64,000 nucleotides of DNA from Turnera subulata (Eukaryota; Streptophyta; Magnoliopsida; Malpighiales; Passifloraceae): NCBI GenBank assembly GCA_028386065.3, contig JAKUCV010002005.1:24161-88160 (forward strand), written 5' to 3'. A program made the translations under genes and the position numbers. Positions 46,143-58,300 of this stretch are shown in pieces. Every line of letters begins with the position of its first letter. Positions within the stretch are counted from its first letter, which is position 1. Below the pieces are notes generated by a model. The model searched no databases and was not told the DNA's origin. It worked only from the letters and a program-made list of their open reading frames with translations.

Positions 46143-49100
46143 TGTAACAGCCCGGGTAAAATTTGGATTTTTACCGGGACTGTAAAAGTCTTTTTACCGT
46201 GATTTACTGTTGAATTAATCTTGGGTAATTAATTCAAGGTAAATCGGGGGTCGTTTTTCGAAACCGAGGGTTTTCCCGCGCTCGTGATTTTCCCGCAGAT
46301 TTTTCGAACCTAAGTTGGTATTGTTCGGGTTTCGGAATTTCTCGGAAAATCACACCGGAAAATAACTAAGGAGGTATCGGTTATTTTCTGGTCCGGATCG
46401 GACTCGCCCGTAATACGGACGAATCGCATTATTTGGGCTTCACATGTCTAATAGTAGTAAAAAAAAAACAGATTAAAAGAAGAAGGCAGCCGGTGGAGAG
46501 GAGAAGAAAAAAAAGAAAAGAAAGAAGAGAGAAAAAAAAAAAAGAAGAGAAAAGAGAGAAAAGAAAAATGGAAAGAAAAGAGAAAAAAAAAAAGAAAAGG
46601 AGGAAGGGAGCAGAGCCGCCGGCCACCGCAACCCCCTTCCCCCTGCATCTCTGCACCGCCACGTCTTCCCTCTGCCACCTGCTCCCGCCGTCGCGACCGC
46701 CTGCAGATCATCGCCGCCCGCCCAGACGCAACCAAGCTGCCCCGCCTCCCGAGTTCACTGCTGCCGCCTTATCTGCAGCCGTCGACCCGCGGCCACCTGC
46801 AACCCGGGCAACCGCTGCGACGACGCTGCACCAGGGAACTGCAGCTGCCACTGACGACACCCGCGCGCCGCCGTCCAACCGCGCCCAGCAAGCTACGCCG
46901 TCGCCGCCCTCGTTTCGATCCGTACCCGCCATTGCTCGCGACCCGCCCGAGGTGAGCAACGGGTTGTGAGCGACCCGTTTCCACAAGTGGGTCGACCCGT
47001 TGGGTTGGGTTTGATATGTTGTGGGCTGAATCGGGCTTTGGGCTGTGTGGCTGGGCCTGTGCGTGGGCCTGCACCTGGGTGCCTGTTGGGGCCCGGGTTG
47101 GCACTGTACAAGGCCTGGGCTGACACTATTTGGCCCAGTCCGGATTTAATTAAAAAAATATATAATAATAATAATGATAAAATCTGGTTTATATATTTTT
47201 ATGAATAAAACTTTGGAAATTAAATTGTGGAAGTATTTTGGAAAATATATATGATTATTATGGAATTTTGGGAAAGTATAAGATATGGAAAATAAATAAC
47301 ATTTATACATACGGGAATAATTTGGGAAAATTGTATATGTATATTAACAAATTCGTTTTTATTTCAGAAAATAAGTGTATATGATTATACTTTTTGAAAA
47401 TGGAGTTTTCTAAAAGTAATAATACTTGGGAATTATATTTTGGAAAGTATAATAATTTTTATAGAAATATTATGGAAAATATATATGCATATATTATTAA
47501 TTCCAGAAAAATTTTGGTGATTATTATTTTGGAAATTTATAATTATTTTATGAAAATATTTTGGAAGGAGTTTTAATTAAAATATAGTACCGAAATTATA
47601 TTCGGATATACGTATGGTTAAATATTTTCGATAAATGATAATAATAAGGGATAAGTAACCGGGATGGGTATATTTCGTAGTATTGGCATCATAGTACCGA
47701 TTATGTGCATTTACGTGTATGCATTGTTTTGTTGTATAGGTTTTTGGATATCGGGCCGTTTCCCGAGGAGCCGGCTTTGGACCGGTCATTACCTTCAGAG
47801 TGAGTAATCGGCCAAGGTGAGGATAGATAAACCTTGATATGTGCCCGTAATGTTGTGTGTGTTTCTTTGTTTGCGTATTTTGCTGCTAGATTGTTCAGTT
47901 GGAATAATTATTGACTGTTACCTGATTGCTGTGGAATTATCGATGCTGTTGTTGGATTGTGATAGACTTGTGTATATTGTGTTGAGAATATTGATGAACT
48001 GGTCAATGTGGATAGTTGCGTGTTTTATTGTTTGAATGAACTACTGAGAGGGTCATTGTTGGATATTTGACTGTTATGGTTATTGACGTTACTGTTGTTG
48101 AACTTGTGCTATTGGTCGTGTGGATATTGTGATGAACTATTAACAGTGAATAATTGGTGTTACATGTATTGTTGATGGATATTTGGTAATATGGAATTGT
48201 TTTGGGTATTTGGCAGCTATGGTTATTGTTGTTGTTGTTGCTATAATGTTGATTTGCTTGATTGAACCGTTGTATGACTGTTGTTGGTTTATTGGATACT
48301 GTGTTGTGATTGATGTTGGACTGTGAGTAATTGATGTTATGGAACTGATGAAGGATTGGCCTGTTGTGTAACTTGAGCTAATAGGAAAGTGGAAAATTGT
48401 TTGACTGTTATGGATATTGTGATTGTTGACGGTAGACAGTGTTGTGATTGGATAATTGGAATAAACTATTGACTGTGGATAATTGGGAAATGGAAATTGG
48501 AAATTGGAATTGGAATTGATATGAGATGATGATATATGTGGGAAATAGTGGTACGACCCGATGGTTTGAAAATTAATTCTGGGATGCTATAGTCGGTTAC
48601 TTGGTTTGGATACTTGATTTGATTGGCATGTTGATACCTGTGGCTGGGGTATACCAAATACCCAGTGGCTCGGATATGCCGAATATCCGCAGTGGCTCGG
48701 ATATGCCGAATATCCGCAGTGGCTCAGATATGCCGAATATCTGGTTGGCATGATGTTGCCTGAGGTTGAGGTATACCGAATACCCAGTGGTTTGGATATA
48801 CCAAATATCCGGGTTTTGAGATGTGGATTGGATTTTGACCTAGCATCCGGAATTAATTGATAACCTGGTACGACCTTAGCTTGTCCAGTGACAGGGGCCG
48901 GAAGATAAAATTGGTAATAATAATAAATATTCTTTTGGTCTTGGCTTTGATATGATTTAGTAGGATTCCTCTATCGTGTTGTTCGTGTTGGTCTCCTCTG
49001 ATGTGTTGTTTGGGTTGGGTTCCTCTGTCGTGTAGTATGTGTTAGTTGTTATGGTAGTATCCTTGCGATGTGATAGTTTTTGCTTATTGTTGTGGTTGTT

Positions 49101-49575
49101 GTGTTTATCTCAAAAGTATTATGGTTCATTATATATCACTGGTTATCTTTCGTCGGTGAGCGCTTCGGACTCACCCCTCGCCTGCGGGGTTTCATCCCGT
49201 AGGATGAGTTGTTTGTAGTGCAGGAACGTACGGGGCAAGCTGAAGCGTACCCTCGGACAGGACTCGGATCCATTAGTTGCATTAGGCTTTGCATATGTCG
49301 TCATGTGAGTTAAGAGTCTTCCGCTGTGCATATTGTTAAATCTTCTGCCGTGTTTATGTTGTATTTGGGCCATTGGGCCAGTTGGTTGTTGTTGATGTCC
49401 CCGGGGTTCGGGTGACGAGTTCCTTGTTGGGCCGAAGGGCCGATTTTCAGTTTGGTTATTGGGCCGTTGGCCAGTTTATTGTTTTATACACTGTTTGTTG
49501 GGCTTTGTTGGGTTGGGTTGTCACAGTTCCGGCACGTGTTTACTGTATACGGTAAATACGGGTCGGGGCGTCTCA
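46143..49575 (+). repeat. Inner Ty3 solo LTR (3433 bp) nested in the outer LTR
   Basis: Starts TGTAACAGCCCGGGTAAA and ends GGTCGGGGCGTCTCA, with the 5-bp direct repeat GGTCG on both sides (46138-46142, 49576-49580). Its first 290 bases are nearly the same as those of the LTR it sits in. No gag or pol is present, so it is a solo LTR. The end text CACGTGTTTACTGTATACGG corresponds to the end of the Tekay-like LTRs at 52609 and 59894, so all three belong to related chromovirus families. It also contains a micro-hairpin cluster at 48647-48810. Confidence 0.85.
48647..48810 (+). repeat. Micro-hairpin cluster with loop RCCRA in the inner LTR
   Basis: Six perfect stems: GGGTAT-ACCAA-ATACCC (48647), CGGATAT-GCCGA-ATATCCG (48671 and 48698), CAGATAT-GCCGA-ATATCTG (48725), GGTAT-ACCGA-ATACC (48770), GGATAT-ACCAA-ATATCC (48794). 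The change from CGG to CAG in one arm is matched by CCG to CTG in the other. Confidence 0.9.
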
Positions 49576-49580
49576 GGTCG

Positions 49581-50733
49581 TGCCTTAGCCGCTCCTGCTC
49601 AGCCCGTCGACGACGCCAGCGCTTCCTTCCGCCGCCCCCGCGCCGCTCGTGCCGCCCCGACATCGCGACTGTGCTCGCCTTTCCCCTCCTCGAGCTCCTG
49701 TCGCGCCGCCATCGCCGAACCCGAGGTGAGGCCGGGTTTCCGACCCGTTTTGACGGCGGATCGCGCCTGGGTTATTCGGGTTGGGTTTGTTATTTTCTTT
49801 TTTTTTTCCTTTTTTAATTATATATATATATATATAAATCTGTTTATATAATTACTGGTATTTATTTTTGGAAAAAAATTATATAGTTATTTTGAGAAAA
49901 TTATTTCCAATTTAACTCTGGTATTTTCATTAAAATATAAACATATTTACTTTGATAAATAATTAAGTTATGCTTTGGAAAATTATTATTAATTGGAGAA
50001 AAATATATATATACCTTGAAAATAATTTTTGTAAATTTAATATGTATATTATTTAGTCTGGAAAATTATGATTATGGTATATGTGTATAAATATGTATTT
50101 GGAAAATTAAAGTTAATTATATTTTGTGTTTGAAAATACTATTACTATATATATTTAGAAAAGATAAATACTACAAATATTTTCTGAAAATTATAAATAG
50201 ATTGTTATGTACTGGAAAAATTATGGAGTTTAATATTTTGGAAAGTATACTTATTTTATGAAAATATTTTTAAAGAGTTTTAATTAAAGTATGGTACCGA
50301 AATTATATTCGGAATTACGTACGGTAAATATTTTCGGTAAAAATGATAGTAATAAAGGATATATAATCGGGATGGGATTATTACGCATTTTTGGCATCAT
50401 AGCATACCGAATATGTGCATTTATGTGAGTATGTGTTGTTTCGATATATAGGTTCGGATATCGGGCAGTTTCCCGAGGAGCCGGCGTCGGACCGGTCATT
50501 GTCTCCGAAGTTGAGTAATCGGCCAAGGTGAGGATGGATTTCCTTCAATATGTGCCTATATTACTCGGTCATTATATTTTGATGATTTTTGCATTGTTGA
50601 GTATTATGTGGTTGGTTTCGGGATGTTTATCCCGGTGTCTTGACTTGGTATTTTTGGGATGTTTATTCCCGTGTCGATTTTCTGTGTCTTTTGGAACAAG
50701 TATAGTGGAATAAGTAATAAATTGTGACAAGGA
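49581..50733 (+). repeat. Outer Ty3 LTR, second segment
   Basis: Continues the outer LTR after the inner solo LTR. It shares with the inner LTR the text ATCGGGC.GTTTCCCGAGGA and GAGTAATCGGCCAAGGTGAG (50459-50538 here, 47755-47830 there) at matching distances from the LTR start. It is cut at 50733 by an Athila-like LTR, and its end is not in the window. Confidence 0.75.
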
Positions 50734-52608
50734 TGTCGATTGATAGCCTCCTGCAAGTATACAGGGTGTTGTAGTACCAAGGTCGTCTCACAGGGATCTT
50801 TGCTAAGTACTATTAACAATGTGATATATGATTATCTAGAACATAAAGCCTCGAAGAGGAGTCGATTGAATGGTGTAATAAAGTTGGAAAAGAAAACAGC
50901 AAGAATAATAAATGAGATGACAATGATGAGAAAAACACCTAGGAGTTCGGGGAATCCCTTGCCATAATTTCCATGCAATTAAGTGCGACACAACCAAGCC
51001 GTGTTCTGTCACTACACGACCTGCCTGTGTAGATCTGATATTAAATCCTAAAAATACTCTTCTTTGAAAGAACCGGTAAACTCAACTAGATCAATAGCCT
51101 ACTTCCGTAAGCCGTAAAACCCCTTCCTAACTTATCTCCACTATCCATTCTGCCAGTGTTGAAATAAATTAAGAGCATTATGTTCTTACCTTTTAGTCTC
51201 CAATAGAAAGCACGCCCCTCCCGAGGTCGGTTCCTAAAGCCCGGTCTAAGGTTTTCTATAGGAAACTGACGCTGTCACTTAACAGACTCCTATTATGGAT
51301 TTAAGCTAATTGGTGGCCAAACAACTAACTTAATTAAGCATCAAAGACCGAATCAAAGAAGAATAATTAAAAGAAATAATATTTTATTAAATTTGCATGA
51401 AAATAAATGACAAGATCATCCCCTAATCCTAGATTAGAAAATTAGTTAGACATAACTTGAGAAGAAATACAAACAAGAGAAGCCATCATTTTATTTCAAG
51501 NNNNNNNNNNNNNNNNNNNNNNNNNNNNNNNNNNNNNNNNNNNNNNNNNNNNNNNNNNNNNNNNNNNNNNNNNNNNNNNNNNNNNNNNNNNNNNNNNNNN
51601 NNNNNNNNNNNNNNNNNNNNNNNNNNNNNNNNNNNNNNNNNNNNNNNNNNNNNNNNNNNNNNNNNNNNNNNNNNNNNNNNNNNNNNNNNNNNNNNNNNNN
51701 NNNNNNNNNNNNNNNNNNNNNNNNNNNNNNNNNNNNNNNNNNNNNNNNNNNNNNNNNNNNNNNNNNNNNNNNNNNNNNNNNNNNNNNNNNNNNNNNNNNN
51801 NNNNNNNNNNNNNNNNNNNNNNNNNNNNNNNNNNNNNNNNNNNNNNNNNNNNNNNNNNNNNNNNNNNNNNNNNNNNNNNNNNNNNNNNNNNNNNNNNNNN
51901 NNNNNNNNNNNNNNNNNNNNNNNNNNNNNNNNNNNNNNNNNNNNNNNNNNNNNNNNNNNNNNNNNNNNNNNNNNNNNNNNNNNNNNNNNNNNNNNNNNNN
52001 NNNNNNNNNNNNNNNNNNNNNNNNNNNNNNNNNNNNNNNNNNNNNNNNNNNNNNNNNNNNNNNNNNNNNNNNNNNNNNNNNNNNAAAAAGGGAAAATCAC
52101 TCAACAGGCTTAGTCAGAAACCGAAATGTCAATGTCACAAAAAACCTCCAAAAATACCCCAAGATGTCAAGATTCCTAGACCCGCAAAGAACCTAGAAAG
52201 GATAATCCCAATCGAACCAAATTCCACCTAAATGGGCCATGACACCATTTGGACCATTCTCCGTCTTCCTCAATTTTGCTGAAAAAAAGTAGGTTAGTCT
52301 TGGCATTTTATTAAAGAAAAGAAACAAGGTCAAATAAGCAAGTTTACTCTTCGATCTCCACTAATGTCAAGGACACAAATCAAAGGATCAAAAGGACTTG
52401 TTAAGGTTGTAATGGGGCTTGGTTTAAGTTAACAAGAAATGGGAAGAAGGTAAAACAAAAAGATGCAAAAATGCTCGAAAAATTTGTACCATAACACTTA
52501 GCAAAAAAAAAATGATGTTTTGATGGTTCTAATCAGTGTGTGCTTACTGGAGAATTTTTCCTCATTTTTTCTTCTTTTTTTTTTTTTGGGTTTGTCTAGG
52601 GGACAATT
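50734..52608 (-). repeat. Athila-like LTR, first segment (contains assembly gap)
   Basis: Starts TGTCGATTGATAGCCTCCTG. It is interrupted at CAATT (52604-52608) by the Tekay-like element and resumes at 62410-62495, where it ends GAAGCA. Next to that end is CCCCCAGATC, the inverse of a polypurine tract, so the element reads on the minus strand. Positions 51501-52084 are N. Confidence 0.55.
51501..52084. other. Assembly gap (584 N)
   Basis: A run of N inside the Athila-like LTR. Any open frame across it is an artefact. Confidence 0.99.
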
Positions 52609-55147
52609 TGAAACATCTTGACCCGAATTTACCGCTAGTCACAGTAAACACGTGGCCATCTTATTATTACTGGATTAACAACGTCCAAGTCGTACAATAA
52701 AGACAAACCCAAGCATAGCTTAATATAACAAACCACACACACATCACCCGAGCACGGGAATAATTATTACACACAGCAGTCTCAACAGCAACCAACAAAA
52801 TAAGAAACACACAGCAGCAGCGGAAGACTTGTAAATAAGAACAGCACACCACAATGAAAAGATGCAGCGGAGTATGGATCCGGGTCTGGCAGAGGGTACG
52901 CCGCAGCTTGCCTGGCACGTTCCTGTACTAAAACAAATCAATCTACGCGACCGGGTCACGTAGGCGAGGGGTGAGTCCGAAGTGCTCACCGGGTAAAATC
53001 CACAAGTAATAATTAATATACAAGCATCCATTATAACCAAGTTACCAGAAACAAACAAAATATCACAAGGCAAAACCTTATCTTGATTCTATGATTCCCC
53101 GATTATCTTCCCAAGGTCTAACCTGTTAAACTAATCCAATTTTTATTATCAGGGCCCCTATCACAATTTAAATGTTGGCAGTGCCTGGTAGCCAGGTTAG
53201 CTAACCCTAGGGTGCTCCCCGTAAAACCAAAATATCTCAAATCACAATATCTCAAAAACCGAGTCCCGCAGTCCTCGGTCGGGAGTCCCGCAGTCCTCCC
53301 TATTATAAATCAAGTCATAACTCAATACACAAGTGGACTACCATCTGGCCGTACCAATACCTAATTGTGATTATCTAACTGTCTAGGTGATTCCGTTATT
53401 ATTACCCTCAGTCACTCAATTTTCATAACCGGTCCCGTGTAGACTCTCTCTCAACTCGTCATAACATTCTTAGTCATATCTCAAGTCCACCCGGTTTCCA
53501 CACCGTATAGCAATAACAACAAATATAACAACACAGCATGCATTCAAACAACCATTCTCAATCACAATTTTATTCACAACAAGGCACACACAACAAGACA
53601 TCATCAAACCGTAACTTAGCATAAAGGGCTGAATATTAACAATTACTTGTCCTCACCTTAGTTGACGAATTCCTCGGGAATTTCGCCCTCGGGTTCCAAG
53701 TCCACGTTCTCGTTCACTTCACCTAGATGTATTAATCACACAATCACATAAATGCACAACAAAATGATATGCATGTACTTATCTAATATGGTACCGTTAT
53801 ACCATAATTAATATTTCAGATCGATATGTGCAAAATTCTATTTAGGTATATTCTCCCATAATAAGTCTATTTCCGTAATTCATTTTTAGCATAGTCCTAA
53901 CATTATTAATTTTTACCCAATTCATGCCCTTAATAATATATTCTTCCGTAAGAATTTATTATTAACTTATTTATTAATTATTATTTATTTATACTTCCAG
54001 AATATTTATATCCAAGTCTACCTAAAATTAATTATCGTTATAATACTAATACTGCTATTATACTTCCAGGTACACTATTCTATCAAAATTTTCAGCCCAC
54101 AAGCAGGCCCATGGGCAAAGCAATAGGCCCGACCCAGCACAAATCTGGGCCAAGCACTACAACTCGCCCGGCGGTCCATACACGGGCCATCAATCCAGCT
54201 CGCCACCGGCGAGTCAACTCACCACGGCGGAACCGGACCACCACGCGAGGAAGACAGGGAGCGGCGCTGGCTTCCGTAGGCGAGACGACGCGGCTGCGGT
54301 GCGGTGATGGCGGTGGTGTGACCAGGCGAGCAGAGGAGGCGGTCGGGTTGACGGTGACTTGGTGGTTTGTGGCGGCTGACGCGATGAGGAAGGCGGATGG
54401 ACGGCGGCACAAGGAGAAGGCGCGGTCGGCTGTAGATCGTGGCGGCGTCGGCTGCTGGTGGTGGCGCGACAGCGTGAGGGAGGAGGGTGTGCCGCGCGGT
54501 GGTGGTGGTCGGAGGAGAGGGGCTGTCGACGGCGTGACGGCAGTGGGGAACAGGAAGACTAGGTGGGGGGGGGTAATGGTGAAGTGATGCCGTTTTGGCA
54601 ACCGGGTTCCTTCCTTTGTTGCGTGTTTTTGTTTTTGTTTTTGTTTTTTTTTTTAATGTATAGGTAGGCTGATGGAAGTTGCGTGCAGAAATTTTAGACA
54701 AAGCAGTGAGGAGTTGCTGGTGGCTCAGTTGTAGATGTCAGGGAGCTGATGCTTTTTTATAAAATCAATGGAGGTAGAGGACAACTGATATTGGCAGACA
54801 AAAAGAAAGAAGATTCGTAAATTATTGGTGAATTGTGGAGGTTACTGTGTGCATGATTGGCAGAAAAATCTGATTCATTAAAAGACCTTTTTGCCCTTCT
54901 TGTTTCCTTTAGGTTTTGTTTTAACCTAGGGGCATTTTCGTCTTTTCGCACTTTTACCAATCCGGAAAATTCTACCTCGTCCCGAAAATTCCGTAAAAAT
55001 ATCCGGGGTATGAATCGAGACTTGGAATTAGAATCCGATGCTCGGTTCTCCATGAAATAATTACTAAAGGTTAATTCCTTCCGGTAAATCACTATGCAAA
55101 GGAATTACGGTCGCGGTAAAAACGAAAAATTTACCTGGGCTGTTACA
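52609..55147 (-). repeat. 3' LTR of the Tekay-like element (2539 bp)
   Basis: Contains the GC-rich block (54085-54600) whose open frames (54092-54601, 54111-54587) have no protein features, and a two-unit micro-hairpin at 53259-53300. It is 28 bp longer than its partner, mainly from one extra 22-bp hairpin unit. Confidence 0.95.
53258..53300 (-). repeat. Paired micro-hairpins with loop TCCCGCAGTC
   Basis: CCGAG-TCCCGCAGTC-CTCGG (53259-53278) followed by GGGAG-TCCCGCAGTC-CTCCC (53281-53300): same ten-base loop, different but fully paired stems. The partner LTR (60544-60563) keeps only one loop flanked by CCGAG and CTCCC, which no longer pair. Confidence 0.9.
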
Positions 55148-55159
55148 GCTTTCCCCCCT

Positions 55160-55312
55160 TTAAGGATTTTCGTCCCCGAAATTCGATCCCGGTTCTTCAA
55201 AGAGATGCGGGTACTGCTCTCGCATGTGCTCTTCGACTTCCCATGTGGATTCATTAGCTGAATGCTTACTCCACTTGACTTTTACCATGGGAATGGCACG
55301 TTTCCTTAACTG
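55160..55312 (-). pseudogene. Chromodomain end of the Tekay-like polyprotein, after an in-frame TGA
   Basis: In frame after the stop at 55313-55315, 50 codons read on as QLRKRAIPMVKVKW, ESTWEVEEHM and REQYPHLFEE to a TAA at 55160. This is the group II chromodomain usual at the end of Tekay-type integrases, with its core Trp and Glu residues. A single TGA therefore separates it from the rest of the polyprotein. Confidence 0.85.
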
Positions 55313-58300
55313 TCATACTTCACGTGCAAGGATCCTTTCTGGAACTTCTATATACGTCAGATCCTCGGCTACTTCAACTTCTGTCGGTGTCACAATATGA
55401 CTTGGATCTGATCGGTACCTCCTTAGCATCGAAACGTGGAACACGTTGTGAATACGTGACAACTCTTCAGGTAATGCCAATCGGTATGCCAAAGGTCCGA
55501 CTCTTTCCACAATCTCGTAAGGTCCAATGTATCTGGGGCTTAACTTTCCCTTCCTCCCGAACCTGATTACACCTTTCCATGGCGCAATTCGGAGGAAAAC
55601 TTTTTCACCAACTTGATACTCCATCTCCCGTCGGTGTTTGTCTGCATAACTCTTTTGTCTATCTTGTGCGGCTCTCATGCACTGTTTCACGGTCTGTATT
55701 TTATCAACTGTTTGTTTGACCAAATCCGGACCAACGATCAATCGCAGTCCCTCTTCATCCCAGCAAACCGGACTTCTACACTTCCTTCCATAGAGAGCTT
55801 CAAAAGGCGGCATACCAATACTGGAATGGTACCCGTTATTGTATGCAAACTCCGCCAATGGTAAATACTTGTCCCAGCTTCCACTAAAGTTGAGTGCACA
55901 AGCTCGGAGCATGTCTTCCAAAGTCTGGATAGTCCTTTCAGACTGTCCGTCTGTCTGCGGATGGAAAGCAGTACTGAAGCTCAGTTTGGTACCGAGCGCT
56001 TCTTGTAGACTCTTCCAAAATCGAGAGGTAAACCTCGGATCTCGATCAGACACTATAGACTTGGGTATACCATGCAGCCTCACAATCTCAGCAACATACT
56101 TCCTCGCCAAGGTGTCCATGGTATCGGTTTGGCGGATAGGAAGAAAATGAGCAGTCTTTGTCAATCGGTCGACAATGACCCAAATGGCATCATGCTTCCT
56201 TTGAGTCAATGGCAACCCTATCACAAAATCCATCGTGATCATTTCCCACTTCCATTCTGGTATTGTGAGAGGTCTCATCTTCCCAGCTGGTGCTTGGTGC
56301 TCCGCTTTCACTTGTTGACAAGTGATGCATCTCGCAACGTATTCTGCCACATCCTTCTTCATACGAGGCCACCAATAATGGCTCTTCAAATTCTGATACA
56401 TCTTGGTACTTCCTGGATGCATAGAATACGGGGTCATATGTCCTTCCTCCAGAATCTGGTTACGCAGGTCTCCGACTTTGGGTACACAAAGCCGCTTTCC
56501 AATCATCAACGCTCCGTCTTCTGCTATACGAAACTTTTCTTCCTTGCCGCTACGTACTCCCTCTTTTAGCTTGACAAGGTCTGAATCTCCATCTTGTAAT
56601 TCCACAATCCACCCTCTTAGATTGGACTTGACCTTCATATGTGCTATCAGGGCTCCTGTATCATCAACTGTCAGGTTAGCTCCCAACTTCCTTAACTCGA
56701 TGAGTGCGGACATCGAGTAAGTAGTGGAGGCTTCGTCCGGCTGTCTCCGACTCAAGGCATCAGCCACAACATTAGCCTTTCCAGGGTGGTACTCAATAGT
56801 ACAGTCATAGTCATTCAGTAGCTCGACCCAACGTCTTTGACGTAAGTTGAGCTCTTTCTGAGTCATAATGTACTTGAGACTTTTGTGGTCGGTGAAGATC
56901 CGGCACTTTTCTCCAAACAGGTAGTGTCTCCAAATCTTCAACGCCAGAATCACGGCTGCCATCTCCAGGTCATGTGTCGGGTAGTTCCTTTCATGAGGTC
57001 TTAATTGCCTGGAGGCATATGCAATCACCCGACCTTCTTGCATAAGCACAGCTCCTAACCCATGTCCAGAGGCATCACAGAACAGTACGTACTCCACTCC
57101 TGGCTTGGGTACTGCTAGCACTGGTGCTGTGGTTAGCTTCTTCTTCAACTCTTCGAAGCTCTTCTGACATTTCGGACTCCAAGTGAAAGGTTGTTCCTTC
57201 CTTAACAGCTTCGTCATGGGACTGGCTATCAAGGAAAATCCTTCAATGAACCTCCGATAGTATCCTGCAAGGCCAAGAAAACTTCTGACTTCGGACACAT
57301 TCTTAGGAGGCTCCCACTCCAGAACAGCTTTAACCTTGGCGGGATCTACCTTAATCCCGTCTCCTCCTACTACATGTCCGAGAAAGGAAACTTCTCCAAG
57401 CCAGAATTCACACTTGCTGAACTTGGCATACAGTTTCTTCTCCCGTAGCCTTTGAAGAACTATTCTCAGGTGCTCTTCATGTTCCTTCTTGTCCTTCGAG
57501 TAAATAAGGATGTCATCAATGAAAACTACAACAAACTTGTCAAGGAATTCCTTCAAGACCAAGTGCATCAAGCACATGAACACTGCTGGTGCATTGGTTA
57601 ACCCGAAGGGTACCACTGTGAACTCGAAGTGGCCATATCGGGTGCGGAATGCAGTCTTTGGTATATCCTTCTCTGCAATCTTGATCTGATGGTATCCTGA
57701 TCGAAGATCGATCTTGGAGAACACCGTAGCTCCTTGTAACTGGTCAAAGAGATCATCGATCCTTGGTAAAGGATACTTGTTCTTGATTGTCACTTTATTC
57801 AGTTGTCGGTAATCCACACACATCCTCATGCTACCATCCTTCTTCTTTACGAACAACACCGGTGCACCCCATGGTGAGGTACTGGGTCTGATGAAACCCT
57901 TCTCAAGAAGTTCATCCAGCTGTTTCCTCAACTCCTGTAGTTCTGTTGGTGCCATCCGATAAGGTGCCATAGAGATGGGGGTAACTCCAGGTACTAGGTC
58001 GATAGTGTATTCCACCTCTCTGTCGGGAGGCAATCCCGGTAGATCTTCCGGAAACACATCGGGAAACTCCTTAACTACCAGTATATCTTTGGGAGTCAGG
58101 TCCCTGGTTTCTTCACCCGTGACGTGAGTCAACAAAGCATTCAGACCATTCTGCTTCATTCCGAAATCCTGAGTAGCAGAGATACTGCATGTGGTCGCAG
58201 CTCTCCCTACACCAGTCAAGATAATCGGTTGATCTCCGGTGGATGTCAGTGTTACTTGCTTGGCTCGGCAATCCACCATTGCTCGGTACTTCGACAACCA

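Noticed and set aside
46433..46986. Several frames up to 178 codons in the inner LTR
   Set aside because: Purine tract plus GC-rich text; not conserved in the sister LTR.
51457..52113. Long frames across the N run
   Set aside because: Artefact of undetermined bases.
54092..54701. Frames of 158-169 codons, repeated at 61355-61958
   Set aside because: Both are the GC-rich block of the two Tekay-like LTRs; strand-symmetric and low complexity.
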